From Prunus persica (lineage: Eukaryota; Streptophyta; Magnoliopsida; Rosales; Rosaceae), in the NCBI RefSeq assembly GCF_000346465.2, contig NC_034009.1, positions 2,803,972 through 2,867,971 of the forward strand: a DNA stretch of 64,000 nt, given 5' to 3'. A program made the translations under genes and the position numbers. The notes beneath the pieces were generated by a model. It was not told where the DNA came from, ran no database searches, and saw only the letters and a list, made by a program, of their open reading frames with translations. Position 1 is the first letter of the stretch. Each line of letters starts with the position of its first letter. Positions 44,764 through 57,661 of the stretch are shown here, one piece after another.

Positions 44764-45137
44764 TGATCTGCATTGTCTTCATGGTCAATCTGCAAGACCC
44801 AATTTGCTAAAACGCTCAGAAATCCAATATTCACATTTTCTGCCAAATTTTATGGTGAATATATATAACTTGGTTGCATCTTTTTCCTTGGAAATTTCTT
44901 TATGAAGGGCACTTTAGGGTTGAAGAAGCTATCAATTTCAACAACCCAATTGAAGTATTTTTCTTTTGGAATGTATATGGTTCTCATTTAGAAGGATACT
45001 AGGAATTTTGATGAGAGGCCAAAGTGGAAGAAAGCATATGCATCTATGAAGACTGGTGAAGGGAAGTCGCCGATGCAGTTGTCGGTTGAGCTTGCTTCTT
45101 CTTCGGTGTTTCATTCCTTACGAAAGTTTCAGATGGA
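44266..45137. other. Intergenic DNA and 5' leader of the PRAF-like gene
   Basis: Contains a (CT)n microsatellite at 44722-44760 in the probable promoter or 5' UTR. No separate gene is seen. A 5' UTR intron cannot be excluded. Confidence 0.4.
44722..44760 (+). repeat. (CT)n microsatellite upstream of the PRAF-like gene
   Basis: About 19 uninterrupted CT units. Pyrimidine tracts of this kind are common in plant core promoters and 5' UTRs. Its length suggests allelic variability. Confidence 0.9.
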
Positions 45138-48100
45138 ATGGCAGATCCTGCTAGCTATGGGAATTACGAGCGTGATATTGAACAAGTCAGTTTCCCATCA
45201 ATGCTCTCTTTATTTTGCTTAGATCATCTGGTCTTGTTTGTTTTACCTAGAAAACAAAGTCACCCCATACATTTTTATGCAGTTTTTTGTTGTGAAAAGA
45301 GGGTAATTGACTGTATTTTTATGAGGATAAGGTTATAATTGTGTTATGCAGATCACATGTTGGCCGACCTTGATATGATTTTCATAATTCAATGCATATG
45401 TAGATTGAAAACGATACAAACCCAATGGTAATAGAAACATTGACAATATGACAAACATAACCAAATGTAAATGTTACTCTTTCGCTCAGTTTGCAACTAA
45501 TGATATGGATGACATACAGGAAAAAAAAAAGTACTTGAATTTTAATGTCAGAATTAATAAATTAATGTATTACACATACAAAAAGGGGGAGAAAGAAAAA
45601 AAAAAAAGATACAGGAGGATGAAAATAGGATCTGTATATACTTGTATTTTGATGTAAAGTGCCCCTTTTTCTCATGCATGGATCAGCCTTCTCCTTTGAA
45701 GTTACCTGAACTACCCAAACAATATGTTTTTGGTTTTGAGATAGGAACTGATGGAAACCCAATTTCTTGGTAAACATTTAGTAAAAGTAATGGAAATATT
45801 TTGTCTACGTTTTTGCACAGACTGCATCCTTCAACGCTCTCTCTTTTATATGGCTAAGTCTATTGGGGATTTTGATCTCTGTGTACTTTGCCAATACTTA
45901 TCCCCTAATAGTCCTCCCTTTTATGAAGGCACTCGTTGCATTAAAAAAAGGTTCCCAGTTAATCAAGTATAGCCGAAAAGGGAAGCCAAAGCTTCGTGCA
46001 TTCAGAATTTCTACTGTGAGTAATTTTCTTTACAGTAGGGATATTGGATTTATTTCATACCAATGCGTTTATCATGCTGCATCTGCTGCCCATTTAGATT
46101 CCAGACATGTGCTCATGTATCTTGGTAGTTCTACACACATATTTTGGATTGAGCAACTGCCATGATCATCTATCTATGAGTGCATCTCCATGAAAAATTA
46201 TCACATATCTTAACCGCTTGAATGACTTCAATTTTCATATTATTAACAGGATGAAACTACTCTAATCTGGTACTCACATGGCGAAGATCGAACTCTGAAG
46301 TTATCTTCCGTCTCTCGAATTATCCCTGGACAGAGAACAGTGAGTTATATACTCAACTCCTAAGAGCTAATTAATATAATTCTCTAATGCTGTGTTTCAG
46401 TATAATTATGAACTACTTTTGTTTCCTAGTTGAGAGAATATATACTTTATCTGCTTTATAGGCTGTGTTTCGAAGATTCTTGCGGCCAGAAAAGGATTAC
46501 TTGTCATTTTCTCTTCTATATAACAACGGTGAAAGATCACTTGATCTGGTCAGTAAAATCAAGTACTAAAGTACTAGTTTCAAGTTTTTCTATTATGGTC
46601 AGTTAGATGAAAGGTTTGAACCCAGAAAATTATTGTTGTAGATCTGCAAGGATAAAGCTGAGGCAGAGGTATGGTTTGCTGGCCTTAAGGCACTAATTTA
46701 TTCTGGACAACAACGTGGTAGACGTACTAAGAGTGATATTTCTGATGTAAGTTTCTGTTTTGACCAAATGTATATATGACTGCTTATATTTGTTCTCGCT
46801 CTTTTTGTCTCCCAGTACTTGCTATTTTTCCCTTATATTCTGACATTAATTACTAACTTAAATCTAGAAAACTAGTGGAGTATGCAAGCCTTTGAAGTAA
46901 CATCGGTCTAGATGGTTAATTTTGAAATGAGTTTAATAGGTTAGTTGATCCCAGTTTTTCTTTTGAAAGGGCTGAATGTTTCTGGTGAAATACTTAGAGA
47001 TGGTATGAAAAATCTGCTCCAAAGTTGCATGACAACCATTTTATATTTCTAAAGTAACTGGCTATCTTTATTCTTATACTTACTAAATTATATCATTTGC
47101 AGATTGGTTTTGGCAATGTTTTGAACATGAACTCAGTTATTTATTAATGTAATAGTGGTCTCCATGGTTCAACTACATCTTCTCAACTATGGATAACTTT
47201 ATTGCATTAAAACTGAATTTATGTTCAACCATTAAGTTTTCTTGCATATAAGCTTTAACATGTGGAGCGTCTGAATTGTAAGTTATGGAATCAAAAGGAT
47301 AGTTAAAGCCATGAAATCTTTGACCAGAACTATGAATTGAAGATGTTCTAAGATATAATTATATATAAGTTAAAATTTGAATGGTACAATAGTGTGCATT
47401 GTGATGTAACTTCTATCATTTTTGCATTAATATATTTGGTGGTTTCCTTCATACAATTCATGCACTATGAGAAACCACCAGCACTCATATTTGCAAAGTG
47501 AATGTTACACAATTTTCTTGGTCTACCCAGATTTATTCTGCATTCATACTCTTTCTGAAGATCCAATCTAGTTGTTTGCTTTAATTTCAGTTGCAAGACT
47601 GTAGTGACTCTATTAATGGCCGTCCTTCTGGTGAGACCTTAGAGTTCACTTCAAGCATTGCCCGTAGTAGGGTATCAGTTGATTCTCGTGAATCAGTGAA
47701 TTCAGGCTCAGATGTGGGTTCAGAACGTGCAAATATGCAACTAAGAACAAGTGCAGGAGATGGTTTTCGGATTAGTGTTTCAAGCACTCCTAGCTGTTCA
47801 AGTGGAGGGTCTGGACCTGATGACATAGAATCACTAGGAGATGTTTATGTGTGGGGAGAGATCTGGTCCGATGGAAATGTATCTGATGGGTCTGCAAATC
47901 CAATCCCTACAAAAACGGATGTGCTGATTCCAAGGCCCTTGGAATCGAATGTTGTTCTTGATGTTCATCAGATTGCTTGTGGTGTGCGACATGTTGCGCT
48001 TGTAACAAGGCAAGGTGAGGTTTTCACATGGGGAGAGGAATCTGGTGGAAGACTTGGTCATGGGATTGATAGAGACTTTAGTCGTCCTCGACTTGTTGAG

Positions 48101-51100
48101 TTCCTTGCAACTAATAATGTAGATTTTGTTGCATGTGGCGAGTATCATACATGTGCTGTATCTACGTCTGGTGATTTATTTACTTGGGGTGATGGTACAC
48201 ATAATGCTGGACTTCTTGGTCATGGAACTGATGTTAGCCACTGGATCCCTAAAAGGGTTACTGGTCCTTTAGAAGGACTTCAGGTTCTATCTGTTGCATG
48301 TGGCGCGTGGCATTCAGCTTTGGCAACTTCCAATGGAAAAATGTTTACATTTGGAGATGGAGCGTTTGGTGTTTTGGGTCATGGAGATCTCGAGAGTGTT
48401 CCATATCCAAGGGAGGTACAGTTATTGAATGGACTAAAGACAATAAAAGTAGCATGCGGAGTTTGGCATACTGCAGCTATTGTAGAGGTTATGGGCCAGT
48501 CTGGTCCAAATGCTTCATCTAGAAAGTTGTTCACCTGGGGTGATGGTGACAAACATCGTTTAGGTCATGGAAGTAAAGATACTTATCTTCTTCCCACCTG
48601 TGTCTCTTCCCTTATTGACTATAATTTCCACCAGCTAGCATGTGGACACACTATGACTGTTGCCCTCACCACATCAGGTCATGTGTTTACCATGGGTGGC
48701 ACTGCATATGGTCAGCTAGGCAATCCAAGTTCTGATGGGAGAGTACCTTGCTTAGTACAGGATAAATTGGTTGGTGAGTTTGTTGAAGAAATTGCATGTG
48801 GGGAATATCATGTTGCTGTCCTGACATCAAGAAGTGAAGTATTCACTTGGGGAAGAGGTGCTAACGGAAGGCTGGGACACGGGGATGCAGAAGACCGGAA
48901 AACTCCAACTTTGGTTGAAGCTCTGAAAGATAGGCATGTGAAAAGCATTTCGTGTGGCTCAAACTTCACATCAAGTATATGCATCCATAAGTGGGTCTCT
49001 GGAGCTGATCAATCAATTTGCTCAGGTTGTCGACAGTCATTTGGTTTTACTAGAAAGAGGCATAATTGTTATAATTGTGGACTGGTCCATTGTCATGCTT
49101 GTAGTTCCAAAAAAGCACTGAGAGCAGCATTGGCCCCCACTCCTGGAAAACCACATCGTGTATGTGATGCTTGTTATACAAAACTTAAAGCTGCTGAGGC
49201 TGGTTATTCTTCTAATGTTAGTAGGAGAGCTACAATCACCCGTTCAATGGATAGCAGGGATTTTCTAAACAGGGGAGATATAAAATCTTCAAGGATTCTG
49301 CTTTCTCCCACTATAGAACCCATTAAATATCTTGAGGTCAAGTCGACAAAGCCTGGGGTCAGATCGGAATCTCCTTCTATAGTCAGGGCTTCCCAAGTTC
49401 CATCCCTTTTACAACTAAAAGATATGGCTTTTCCAAGTTCATTGAGTGCGCTTCAAAATGCTTTGAAGCCTGTTATGACAACACCTAGTCAGCCCAATTC
49501 AAGATCTACTTCACCATATTCAAGGAGACCAAGCCCTCCACGGTCTGCAACTCCTATATTTTCTAGGAGTGTTATTGACAGTCTTAAGAAGACAAATGAC
49601 ATTCTGACTCAAGAAGTATCGAAGTTGCAAAACCAGGTACTAGTTTTACACCTTTTTGTTGCATCATTTTGTTGGTTGGTATAGAAATATCAAAGCCGAG
49701 AAGCCTTCTCTCAGTAACCTTTCTTCCGTTTACTTCAGGTTAAAAGTCTGAAGCACAAGTGTGATGCTCAAGATGTAGAGATACAGAAACTACACAAACA
49801 TGCTAAAGAAGCTGGTTCATTAGCAGATGAGCAATATTCTAAGTGCAGAGCTGCCAAAGAACTCGTCAAATCCATCACAGAACAGGTTTATTAAAATTTC
49901 TCGATATTCCAATTGTCTTTTCTTTTTTTTTTTTTTTCTTTTTTTTGTAGAGAAGATGCTCCTGGCAATAAGACGGGTAATGTAGTCATAACAATAATTA
50001 AAAACATTAAATAAGGTTTTCTATATGGTATAATGTACTCACCAAATGTTTACTACTAATGCCCGGTGCTGTCTCTGAAATACTATTGTCGCATGAATAT
50101 TTCCCTTGACAGAATAACAATGGCATTGAAAAGATAATCATCTGCCCTTTTCAACCCCCTGCCCCCATTGAGGTGAAATATGCTGATGTTATGTGTTCTT
50201 TCTTTGTCACGCAGATGAAAGAATGGGAAGAGAAGTTGCCTCCTGAGGTTTCTGACAGTGATACTTTCAAAGAATTGCGTACTCAAGCTGAAGATTTTAT
50301 AAACACAAGTATCGGAAGATCAAGCTTAGAACTTGAACAACAATATGCAGCCGATAAAACTTCCTTGGATTTTGAGTCTTCTAAAACGGAAGACAACAAA
50401 GGAGAAGACCCCGGGGAGGCTGAACCTCAAAACAGCTCAGAAAGCCACTCGAGATCACCCGAATCATCAACAATGCGGTCAGGACAAAAGGAAGTCATTG
50501 AACAATTTGAACCGGGTGTTTATGTAACTCTCCTTCAACTACAAAATGGTGCTAGGGTTTTTAGGCGTGTTAAATTCAGGTAGACTTTTTCTTTTTTCAA
50601 AATTCAGTAATTATGTGTTTGTGTTAGACAGCCAACAGACCCTTAATCTTTTGGATCAAATGGTTCTCTAACATGGTATCAGAGCTCTTTGTGTAGGAGG
50701 TCCTGAGTTCAAAACTTATGGTCCTCATTCCCCACTGCTATGTTGATTTTCAAGGTGCATAGTAGGGCTGCACTTATGTGTTTCTTCTAGGAGTCACATT
50801 TTCTGCACCTGCATACTTCATTCATTTCCTTAAGTTAATTTGTTATTTATGACAATGCAATGTACCCTGAAGTCTTCGATCATTTTAATGCCGTTCTCTT
50901 TTAATTGTCTCTTACCAATCTCCAATATCTCTTGCAGCAAACGAAAGTTCAGTTCGCAACAGGCAGAAGAATGGTGGACAAATAACAAAGATAGGCTGCT
51001 TAAGAGATACAGTCAACTGAAGGCAAGGGCAAGTCCTGCCCCAAGTCTACCACCCAGCAGTCCTGTACCTGCTGCTGAGGAAAACAATGAGGCAGCCTTA

Positions 51101-51115
51101 CCTTCCACTATATAG
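45138..51115 (+). CDS. PH-RCC1-FYVE-BRX domain protein of the PRAF family, 1050 aa
   Basis: Nine exons: 45138-45185, 45929-46015, 46250-46339, 46462-46548, 46642-46746, 47591-49636, 49739-49885, 50215-50579, 50938-51115; all phases join. Residues 1-130 form a PH domain ([41 protein letters not shown]). Exon 6 carries seven or so RCC1 blades (repeated W/TWG.G..G.LGHG, VACG..H..A) and then a FYVE zinc finger ([28 protein letters not shown]...CDAC) at about residues 515-580. A coiled coil precedes a C-terminal BRX domain ([37 protein letters not shown]). Family members bind phosphoinositides and the RCC1 part can act on small GTPases; cell-level role here is inferred. The start ATG ([16 protein letters not shown]) matches family N termini. 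Confidence 0.95.
50660..50830 (+). mobile_element. Possible SINE fragment in the last PRAF intron
   Basis: tggtatcagagctctttgtg followed by ggtcctgagttcaaaac has an A-box/B-box-like arrangement of a tRNA-derived promoter. No clear target duplication was found. Confidence 0.35.
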
Positions 51116-52223
51116 TTTCATAACTTAGTCTCTTACATTACGGTTTAGAAAGTGGGTAAGTAGGATCAAGAATCTGCTTTAGAGTGGCACTGTATGAATC
51201 AGTTTAGGTGTAAACATATCTTTGTTCAGAACAAAATAGATCAAGAACCTTTTTTCTTTTTAGAGGAATGATTGAGAGGAGTTCTACTTCACCATAAAAA
51301 AAGAAGGGAACATATTTCATATTCAGAGGGACAGGTCAGAACTGTGAGAGTTATGCAATTTAAAGGCATGAAAGCTTCACTATAATTCATTCATTCAATT
51401 TAAACTGGTGATCTCTTTTCTTCTGAGCTGTTTCTGGCATCTGATACCATTGTAATTGTATAGTAGGTGAATTTCTTACGATGCTTGTATGCCGTCGCTC
51501 GATTTATATAGCTTAAATACTCTTAGAGACATCACTAAATTGAAGTTTTTGCATGAACCTGTTGACTGCTAGAGGTGTTGCTATCAATTTGAGTGGTAAA
51601 AATAAATAATAAGAAATCATATTCACCTAAGTAACATTAGATTGAAAAACTGGAAAAACCACTAGTTGCCTCTACATAGTTAGCAGCAGCACCTTCACAT
51701 GCTTTATATATGTTCAATAATCTTAGACCAATTTTATCTGAAGATGTATCTTACTACAAATTCCTTTGCTTTTTACCAATTTCACTTTCTAAAATCTAAA
51801 TGCCTCTTTTGGAAATCATGAGTTATGAGTTTGGTGTGGACAGGTACTGGTTGAGAGTTATGATTTTGGTGAGAGTTGTGAGGTTTTTTTCCTCTGTTTA
51901 TCCTTTTTCCTTAGGCATTTTGTTAGTTTGAGGAAGACCATCCGATTTCTTGCTCAACTTGGTATATTTATTGTCCTACGTCTCCAATCCAACTAATGTT
52001 ATCTATCCAAGTCGGGCAAGGCCAACCAAAGTGTCGACCTCAATATTCATATGCATTGGTGAGACTAAAGTTATAAACGTCACCTATTTCTCAATTATCA
52101 CAACACGGTTTGAATTCAATAGAGCATGTATGACTTTATTAAAATTATTAGATTTAAGGTGGTTGGCAATATCATTTCACCCTATTTATACCACCCATTT
52201 CTTGTCTAAATCATTTTTTTGTT
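51116..52223. other. 3' UTR of PRAF-like gene and intergenic DNA
   Basis: No gene is recognised. A short open frame at 51950-52225 has no motif. Confidence 0.4.
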
Positions 52224-52330
52224 AGTAGAGTATAACTCAGTTGGTCGAGTTCTTTTACCTCCATCCATTTGTGCAGAGATTCAAAACCCCCAAACACCCT
52301 GAATCAATATTATTTTAAATCAAATAGACA
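52224..52330 (+). mobile_element. tRNA-derived SINE fragment
   Basis: tagagtataactcagttggt gives an A-box-like start and gagattcaaaacccccaaac a B-box-like phrase about 35 bases downstream. It ends in an AT-rich tail. It lacks the folding of a true tRNA. Confidence 0.45.
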
Positions 52331-52913
52331 ATTCATGAATTATACATATTCTTCATGTATAGCAAATGTAATTTTTTTTCTTCTAAATTTTCAATAAAAC
52401 ATGTTGAAATCACGTATTTTCACATATTATTAAATAAAACAAATATACACTATAAAATTTAAATAAATAATATTTAAATATTACATAATTTTCCGAATTT
52501 TTCAACATATTTTAAAAAATTGTGCCCAATAATACACATATGACTTGTTGTAGAAAATATTTTGTAAGGACCTTCATATGTTATAAAGTAAAATAAAGAG
52601 TTTGACTCTTAACATCTTCGTTGCTAATTTACCAATATTTTCGCTATAAAAAATATCTTCGTTGCTAAGGAAACGAATTCAATTAATTTTCATCATCCAC
52701 TTGTTTCATTATTTGTAAGGAATTATTTATATTTATTTCCATTTTGAACAAGTTCCGTAGAAAGCACAACACTTTCCATCCATTTTCCAGGGAATCCGAT
52801 CTGATTTTCCTGGAAACATTTTTAGTTTCTAGTTTTTCTGGATTTAAAACCCTCGCCCCTCAAGTTTTGCTTCCAAAACCCGCAAGGTTATTTCAGTTCC
52901 TGGTGGGATTTCG
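52331..52913. other. Intergenic DNA and 5' leader of XBAT35-like gene
   Basis: AT-rich to about 52740, then more balanced composition typical of a 5' UTR. No other gene. Confidence 0.4.
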
Positions 52914-55900
52914 ATGGGGCTACAGCAATCCAAAGACGAACTGCTCTATCAGCAAGTTAGCTATGGAAACATCGAAGGGATCAAATCCCTTTGCAGAGAA
53001 GGCGCAGGCCTTGAGGTAATTAAAATGGAGGTTAATTTCGATTATTGTTAAAACTGTAATTATGATGTGTTTATTGGTAGTGATAATTGTTGTAAATTTT
53101 GGATTTTTTGGGTAGTTTTTGTTGAATTATTGATGATTATGGTTATTTTGGTGGTCAGTGGATTGATAGAGAGGGGAAAACCCCATTGATCTTTGCATGT
53201 ATGAATCCTGGGCTTTATAATGTTGCGAAAAGCTTGATTGAACTTGGCGCAAACGTCAACGCCTATCGCCCCGGTATGTTTCACTTCTGATTTTAGAGCT
53301 TCTGTATTTTGTTTTTTTTTTTTCCTATCACTATCACTCTTGTTAATAAATTAATTGCAATTTGATAATTTCTTAGTTGGGTCGATCATGTTGAATTTTA
53401 TGTAATTGTATAGGGAGAAGAAAGAATGGTTATTGAAAATTAACAAAAAAATTTGTATTTTGTGGTCATAGATATTAAGGAACTGTACCAACTGCAGTTG
53501 TCATCAAGAGCCGGACCAGGCCATAGTTAGTAGGCTAACCTTTCCTCTAAAATGCAGATTCTAAGTCCGAATCCTCCCTCAAAATATTGTGTGATTATGG
53601 AGAACTCATGTATGGCAATAGCACCATGGATCTTAAGTCCTACCGTTGTACTAAAAAAATTTCCCGTACAAAAAATGGAACATTAAGATTACATTTATTT
53701 CTTCTGATCTCTCTCTCCTCCCTAGAAACTTATTGCGTAATATTTGCTGCTTATTGTGTTTTACCAAATGTATAAGAAACTCATCTTGTAATTAATTCCC
53801 AGCATTCTTGAGAAGTGCTATTGTATACTCATGCACCTTTATCTTTCGCTTGCTTCAACATTTTATTATTATTTATATTTGTCCTCTTCTCAATGCGCTT
53901 TAGGTCGTAATGCTGGGACTCCTCTACATCATGCAGCTAAAAAAGGGCTAGAAGATATTGTTAATTTACTTCTTTCACATGGAGGTGTGCAATTCTGTCA
54001 TCCATTCATCTCTGCAAAGTCTTATTCAGAAAGGAGTTTATGACTTATGATTTTAGAAAGAAAAAAAAAGGCAGTTTCTTTTCCTGCTGTCTTTATTGCA
54101 TTAATATATAATCTGTTCAATTTTTTTTTCAGCAAATGTGTTAATCATGAATGATGACTGTCAAACTCCTCTTGACGTTGCTAGGGCAAAAGGGCACACC
54201 AATGTTGTCCGTGCGATTGAGGTATATTCAAACATTAGTTTGCAATGTCAGTATATGCATATTTTTTACGTTCCAACAATATGTTTTTCATTTTCTCCTT
54301 TTAAAGATGGTTCTTCACTCTCTATCTCTTGCTTTCTTTCGTTTTTCTTTTCTTTCCCAATGTTTGTAGAGGCATATTTGCTTATTCTCTGGTTGGTTGC
54401 GGGAGTTTTATGGTCCTGGATTTCTTGAAGTACTTGCTCCTCAGTTGGTTTCAAGAAAAGTGTGAGTATTGTGTACAACAAGTGATTTCATCTTGAAGTA
54501 TTTTTATTTAGTTGTTTTAGTTTTCTATTCATGATCTTTGCAGCAAGATGTCTAAGCAATATAGGCAGATTGCTTTGACCTGCTTTGGAGAAGTTTACAT
54601 AGCTCTCATTTGTTTTATCTATTTTTGTATCTTTATTGAGTAATTGTCTGAAAGATCACTTAATATGCGTGCCTACTATTGCCTTCGTATTTTGCAGTTG
54701 GGTTGTTGTTTTGCCAAGTGGTTCCCGCAAACCTACCAAGCCTTTCAAGTTGGAACTTGCCATATATTCTAGTATGCAGGTATTACTAAGTATAGTCGGC
54801 TATTCTTAGGTGGATTAGGCATTATGTATGATTTTACTTCCTTCTACATTTTGTGCCTCTACTAATACATTGCATTCAAGTCGTTCCTAATGTAGGCTAC
54901 ATTGAATGGTTTCTTGCAGATATCCTGGACACTAATTTGAGTTTATTTTTGTGAATAGCACTTGATTAATTCAAAACCTACATGAATGTCTGGATGAGTT
55001 AAATCTGATGGCTAATTTTTGAAATTGGATAATTTCTATGAATACTAATTTTTTTTTTTAGTAGACGTTCTTAAATCTTTATTTTCGCCATCATTTTAAT
55101 TGCCGAGCTCAAGCCTCTATTTAGGATTGAAGATGTATTAGGCATTAATTTATCGTGCTGTCACATCGTGATAGTTTTCTTAATCATTTAAAGTTTATGC
55201 ACTTGGAATGCTATGTCTAATTAATACTTGAAATAAAATGACTTCACCATTTAATTTTGCTTTGTGTATAACTCATAACAAATAACGATGTTACTTCCCC
55301 TAGGAAGTTGGTGAGTTGGTAGTCTCACCAAGTGTTGCTGAACTAGGATGTCCTTTACCCTTCTTTGCCGAATGGTAGAACTTTCCTTTCCATCAAACCT
55401 CTCAATTTTAAATTTTGAGCTAATATTTCTTGTTAGGATTAAAGTTGAATCCTGGTTTATTACCAGTTGTGGGGGTATAAAACTCCTAGTCAGGACAAAT
55501 AATGATGGGAATGATAAAAATAAAATAATAATGCCAAGAAGTTAAGTATGTGAACTCAACTTCACTTTCAGAGAAAGCAAAGTAGTTCAAGTAGTTTCTG
55601 CTCAATGGGTACTCCCTAACTTGAACTGTATATTCATCCGAATACCTCCTACTATACTCTTCCCACTCAACACTACTCTCAGCTCTCTACTGCGATTCTT
55701 GGTTGAGAAGCTTTTGAAAGGCTAGCTTGTCTCTCTGCATGCAAGCTTGATTTACACTGTTGGCTCATTTCCTATTACCCGAAATCAATTATCTACCTTT
55801 CTCTACTCTAGATTGATGTATTTAGGGTGCACTTTATTTCTATGTTCTGCATTGTTTTATATTTTGACGATATGTTAATTGATGGATCGTATTAACTAAT

Positions 55901-57661
55901 GGATCTCTTATTTTGGTAGTATTCTTATATTGAACTCTTTTGGAATAAGCAGGACGCCCGACCACGGACAGTTGTTGCGTTGTGGAAAGTCAATTTGGAA
56001 GAACCGAAGTTACACCAGTCTGATCCTTCTGTTGTATTTCATGATAGCTCCACAAGTAATTCCTTGATTCCCAAAATATTCTTTAGGACTAATTTTAAAC
56101 CTTAATTCTTTAGGCTATAAATCTGGGAGTTGATGTCACATTCATTTCCTAGCCCTTTTTTAATTGAATTCTATGTCCATGCTTAGTCCCAAGAGGCAGG
56201 AGGCGGAGAAGAAGCATTTACATCTCCCAAGAGGCTAGGTGTAGGCATCAAAAAGTTAGGCGTAAGTACATTGTTTGTTAATTACTTCCAATCAATGTAA
56301 ATGATGAAAGTGATTGAAGAAGCACTTTAACAGAAGATATTGGACATCTTCCAATATCTTTTAAATTAAGTGCTGCAGTAATGTACTCATGCCATTCTCC
56401 AGCCTCCTATCTATAATAGGCTTGCCTTCTAGCTAGGAAGAAAAGGAAGTTCCCCATGAGTTTTAGGTTTCTTTTGTTAATATCCTATTCAAACTCAGCC
56501 ATGCCTTCTTTGCAGAAACACGCATTAAACTTGCATCTGCAGATGAAAATGATAAGAAACAACTTCAGTGGTTTTGCAATGCATGCAAAGGAATTCCACA
56601 GGTAAATCTCATCTGCACAGATCTTATCTTTCTCTTCCTATGTCTAGAGCAATCGCCTCGATAATTAAATGTGACGAATTTGTGGATAGAACCATGAAAG
56701 TACTTTTGAAGTACTAAAATCATTAGTTTTCTCAAGAAATTGATTCTTTTTTTAAAATGATAATAGTGTTTGTAAATAAGCACTCTTTTAGACATTTTCT
56801 GCTGTCATGATCAAGGGGCTGCAGATAGAAAATGTGGAAAAGAATGCTTATTTACAAACACTGCAATCATTTTATCTTAAAATTCGAAATAGAAACTCTG
56901 TAAATTTTATCTTGCAGACTAGTGATTTGCTAAATTTTTAGGTCAGTATTTTATCTTGGGCATGATGATTGGGAGGCTATCATAATTTAAATTTGTGGAA
57001 TTTTCAGGCGCGTCCTGCATTTTTGGCCAACAACCAGCCCCCGGTTCCAGCAACTGCACCACCACCTGCAGAAGACTTAGAGTTGGCCATGGCTATCAAT
57101 GCCTCCATTCAGTCTGCTTTGCAGGAGAGACCGTCCTTTCCTGATGCACACCCGACCTATGAAGGAAGTGCATCCAGTAGTGATAATGGTTGCGGCACAT
57201 CCTCCATGAATACTGGCAGCTATAATGGTTGGGATGCACCAATTGCAACAGCTGCTCCAAATGCAAGTAGTAGCAGTGAGCGGCCAGGGAATGAAAGTGG
57301 CCCGAAAACGGAAATCCAGGATATCTCTTCCATCCAAACAGCTCCTACTTCAGATATAATCCCATCAGCTCCACCAGTTGCAGATGAGGAGCCTATTCAC
57401 TATCCGTCAATTGATTTCAGTCCTATTGATATGCCATCCCCAAGTGTTGAAATTATACCTGCTAAACTTAATGAAAAGAAAGGTGGAAGTGATTCTTCTT
57501 CATGTGTGATTTGTTTGGATGCTCCGGTTGAAGGAGCTTGCATCCCATGTGGACATATGGCTGGATGCATGTCTTGTTTGGGTGAGATTAAAGCTAAGAA
57601 ATGGGGTTGCCCTGTCTGTCGGGCCAAGATTGACCAGATTGTAAAGCTGTATTCTGTATGA
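52914..57661 (+). CDS. Ankyrin-repeat RING E3 ubiquitin ligase, XBAT35/XBAT34 type
   Basis: Exons: 52914-53015, 53159-53273, 53904-53984, 54133-54221, 54370-54461, 54698-54779, 55953-56055, 56516-56601, 57008-57661; they give 467 residues, against about 460 in Arabidopsis XBAT35. The N terminus MGLQQSKDEL fits an N-myristoylation signal (Gly2, Ser6). Ankyrin repeats span about residues 8-115 (GKTPLIFACMNPGLYNVAKS, GTPLHHAAKKG, DDCQTPLDVARAKGHTNVVR). A conserved middle block has CLFSGWLREFYGPGFLEVLA and WVVVLPSGSRKPTKPFKLEL. WFCNACKGIPQ follows. A Ser/Pro-rich linker precedes a C-terminal C3HC4 RING (CVICLDAPVEGACIPCGHMA, CPVCRAKID) ending QIVKLYSV. It transfers ubiquitin to substrates; in Arabidopsis the family acts in ethylene and stress responses. 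A probable cassette exon (56187-56261) lies between exons 7 and 8. Confidence 0.95.
56187..56261 (+). other. Probable alternative cassette exon encoding a basic NLS in the XBAT35-like gene
   Basis: The 75 nt are preceded by ttag and followed by GTAAGT, preserve frame between exons 7 and 8, and encode IPRGRRRRRSIYISQEA, then RCRHQKVR, joining to QTRIKLAS. Arabidopsis XBAT35 has an exon at the same place that supplies a nuclear localisation signal in one splice form and is skipped in the other. Inclusion changes the junction Lys codon to Gln. Confidence 0.75.
56751..56883. repeat. Long intronic hairpin (about 50-bp arms) in XBAT35-like gene
   Basis: The left arm 56751-56810 (containing gtgtttgtaaataagca) is the inverse of the right arm 56824-56883 (tgcttatttacaaacac), with a few mismatches and a loop of about 13-25 bases. 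Weaker pairing continues outside both arms. It could be a small MITE or a hairpin RNA precursor. Confidence 0.75.

Noticed and set aside
50674..50690. tggtatcagagct taken as a retroelement primer-binding site
   Set aside because: No LTR precedes it and no coding region follows; a SINE-like tRNA-derived fragment explains it better.
52230..52300. Possible tRNA gene
   Set aside because: A- and B-box-like phrases are present but the sequence does not fold into a cloverleaf with a proper acceptor stem; it is treated as a SINE.
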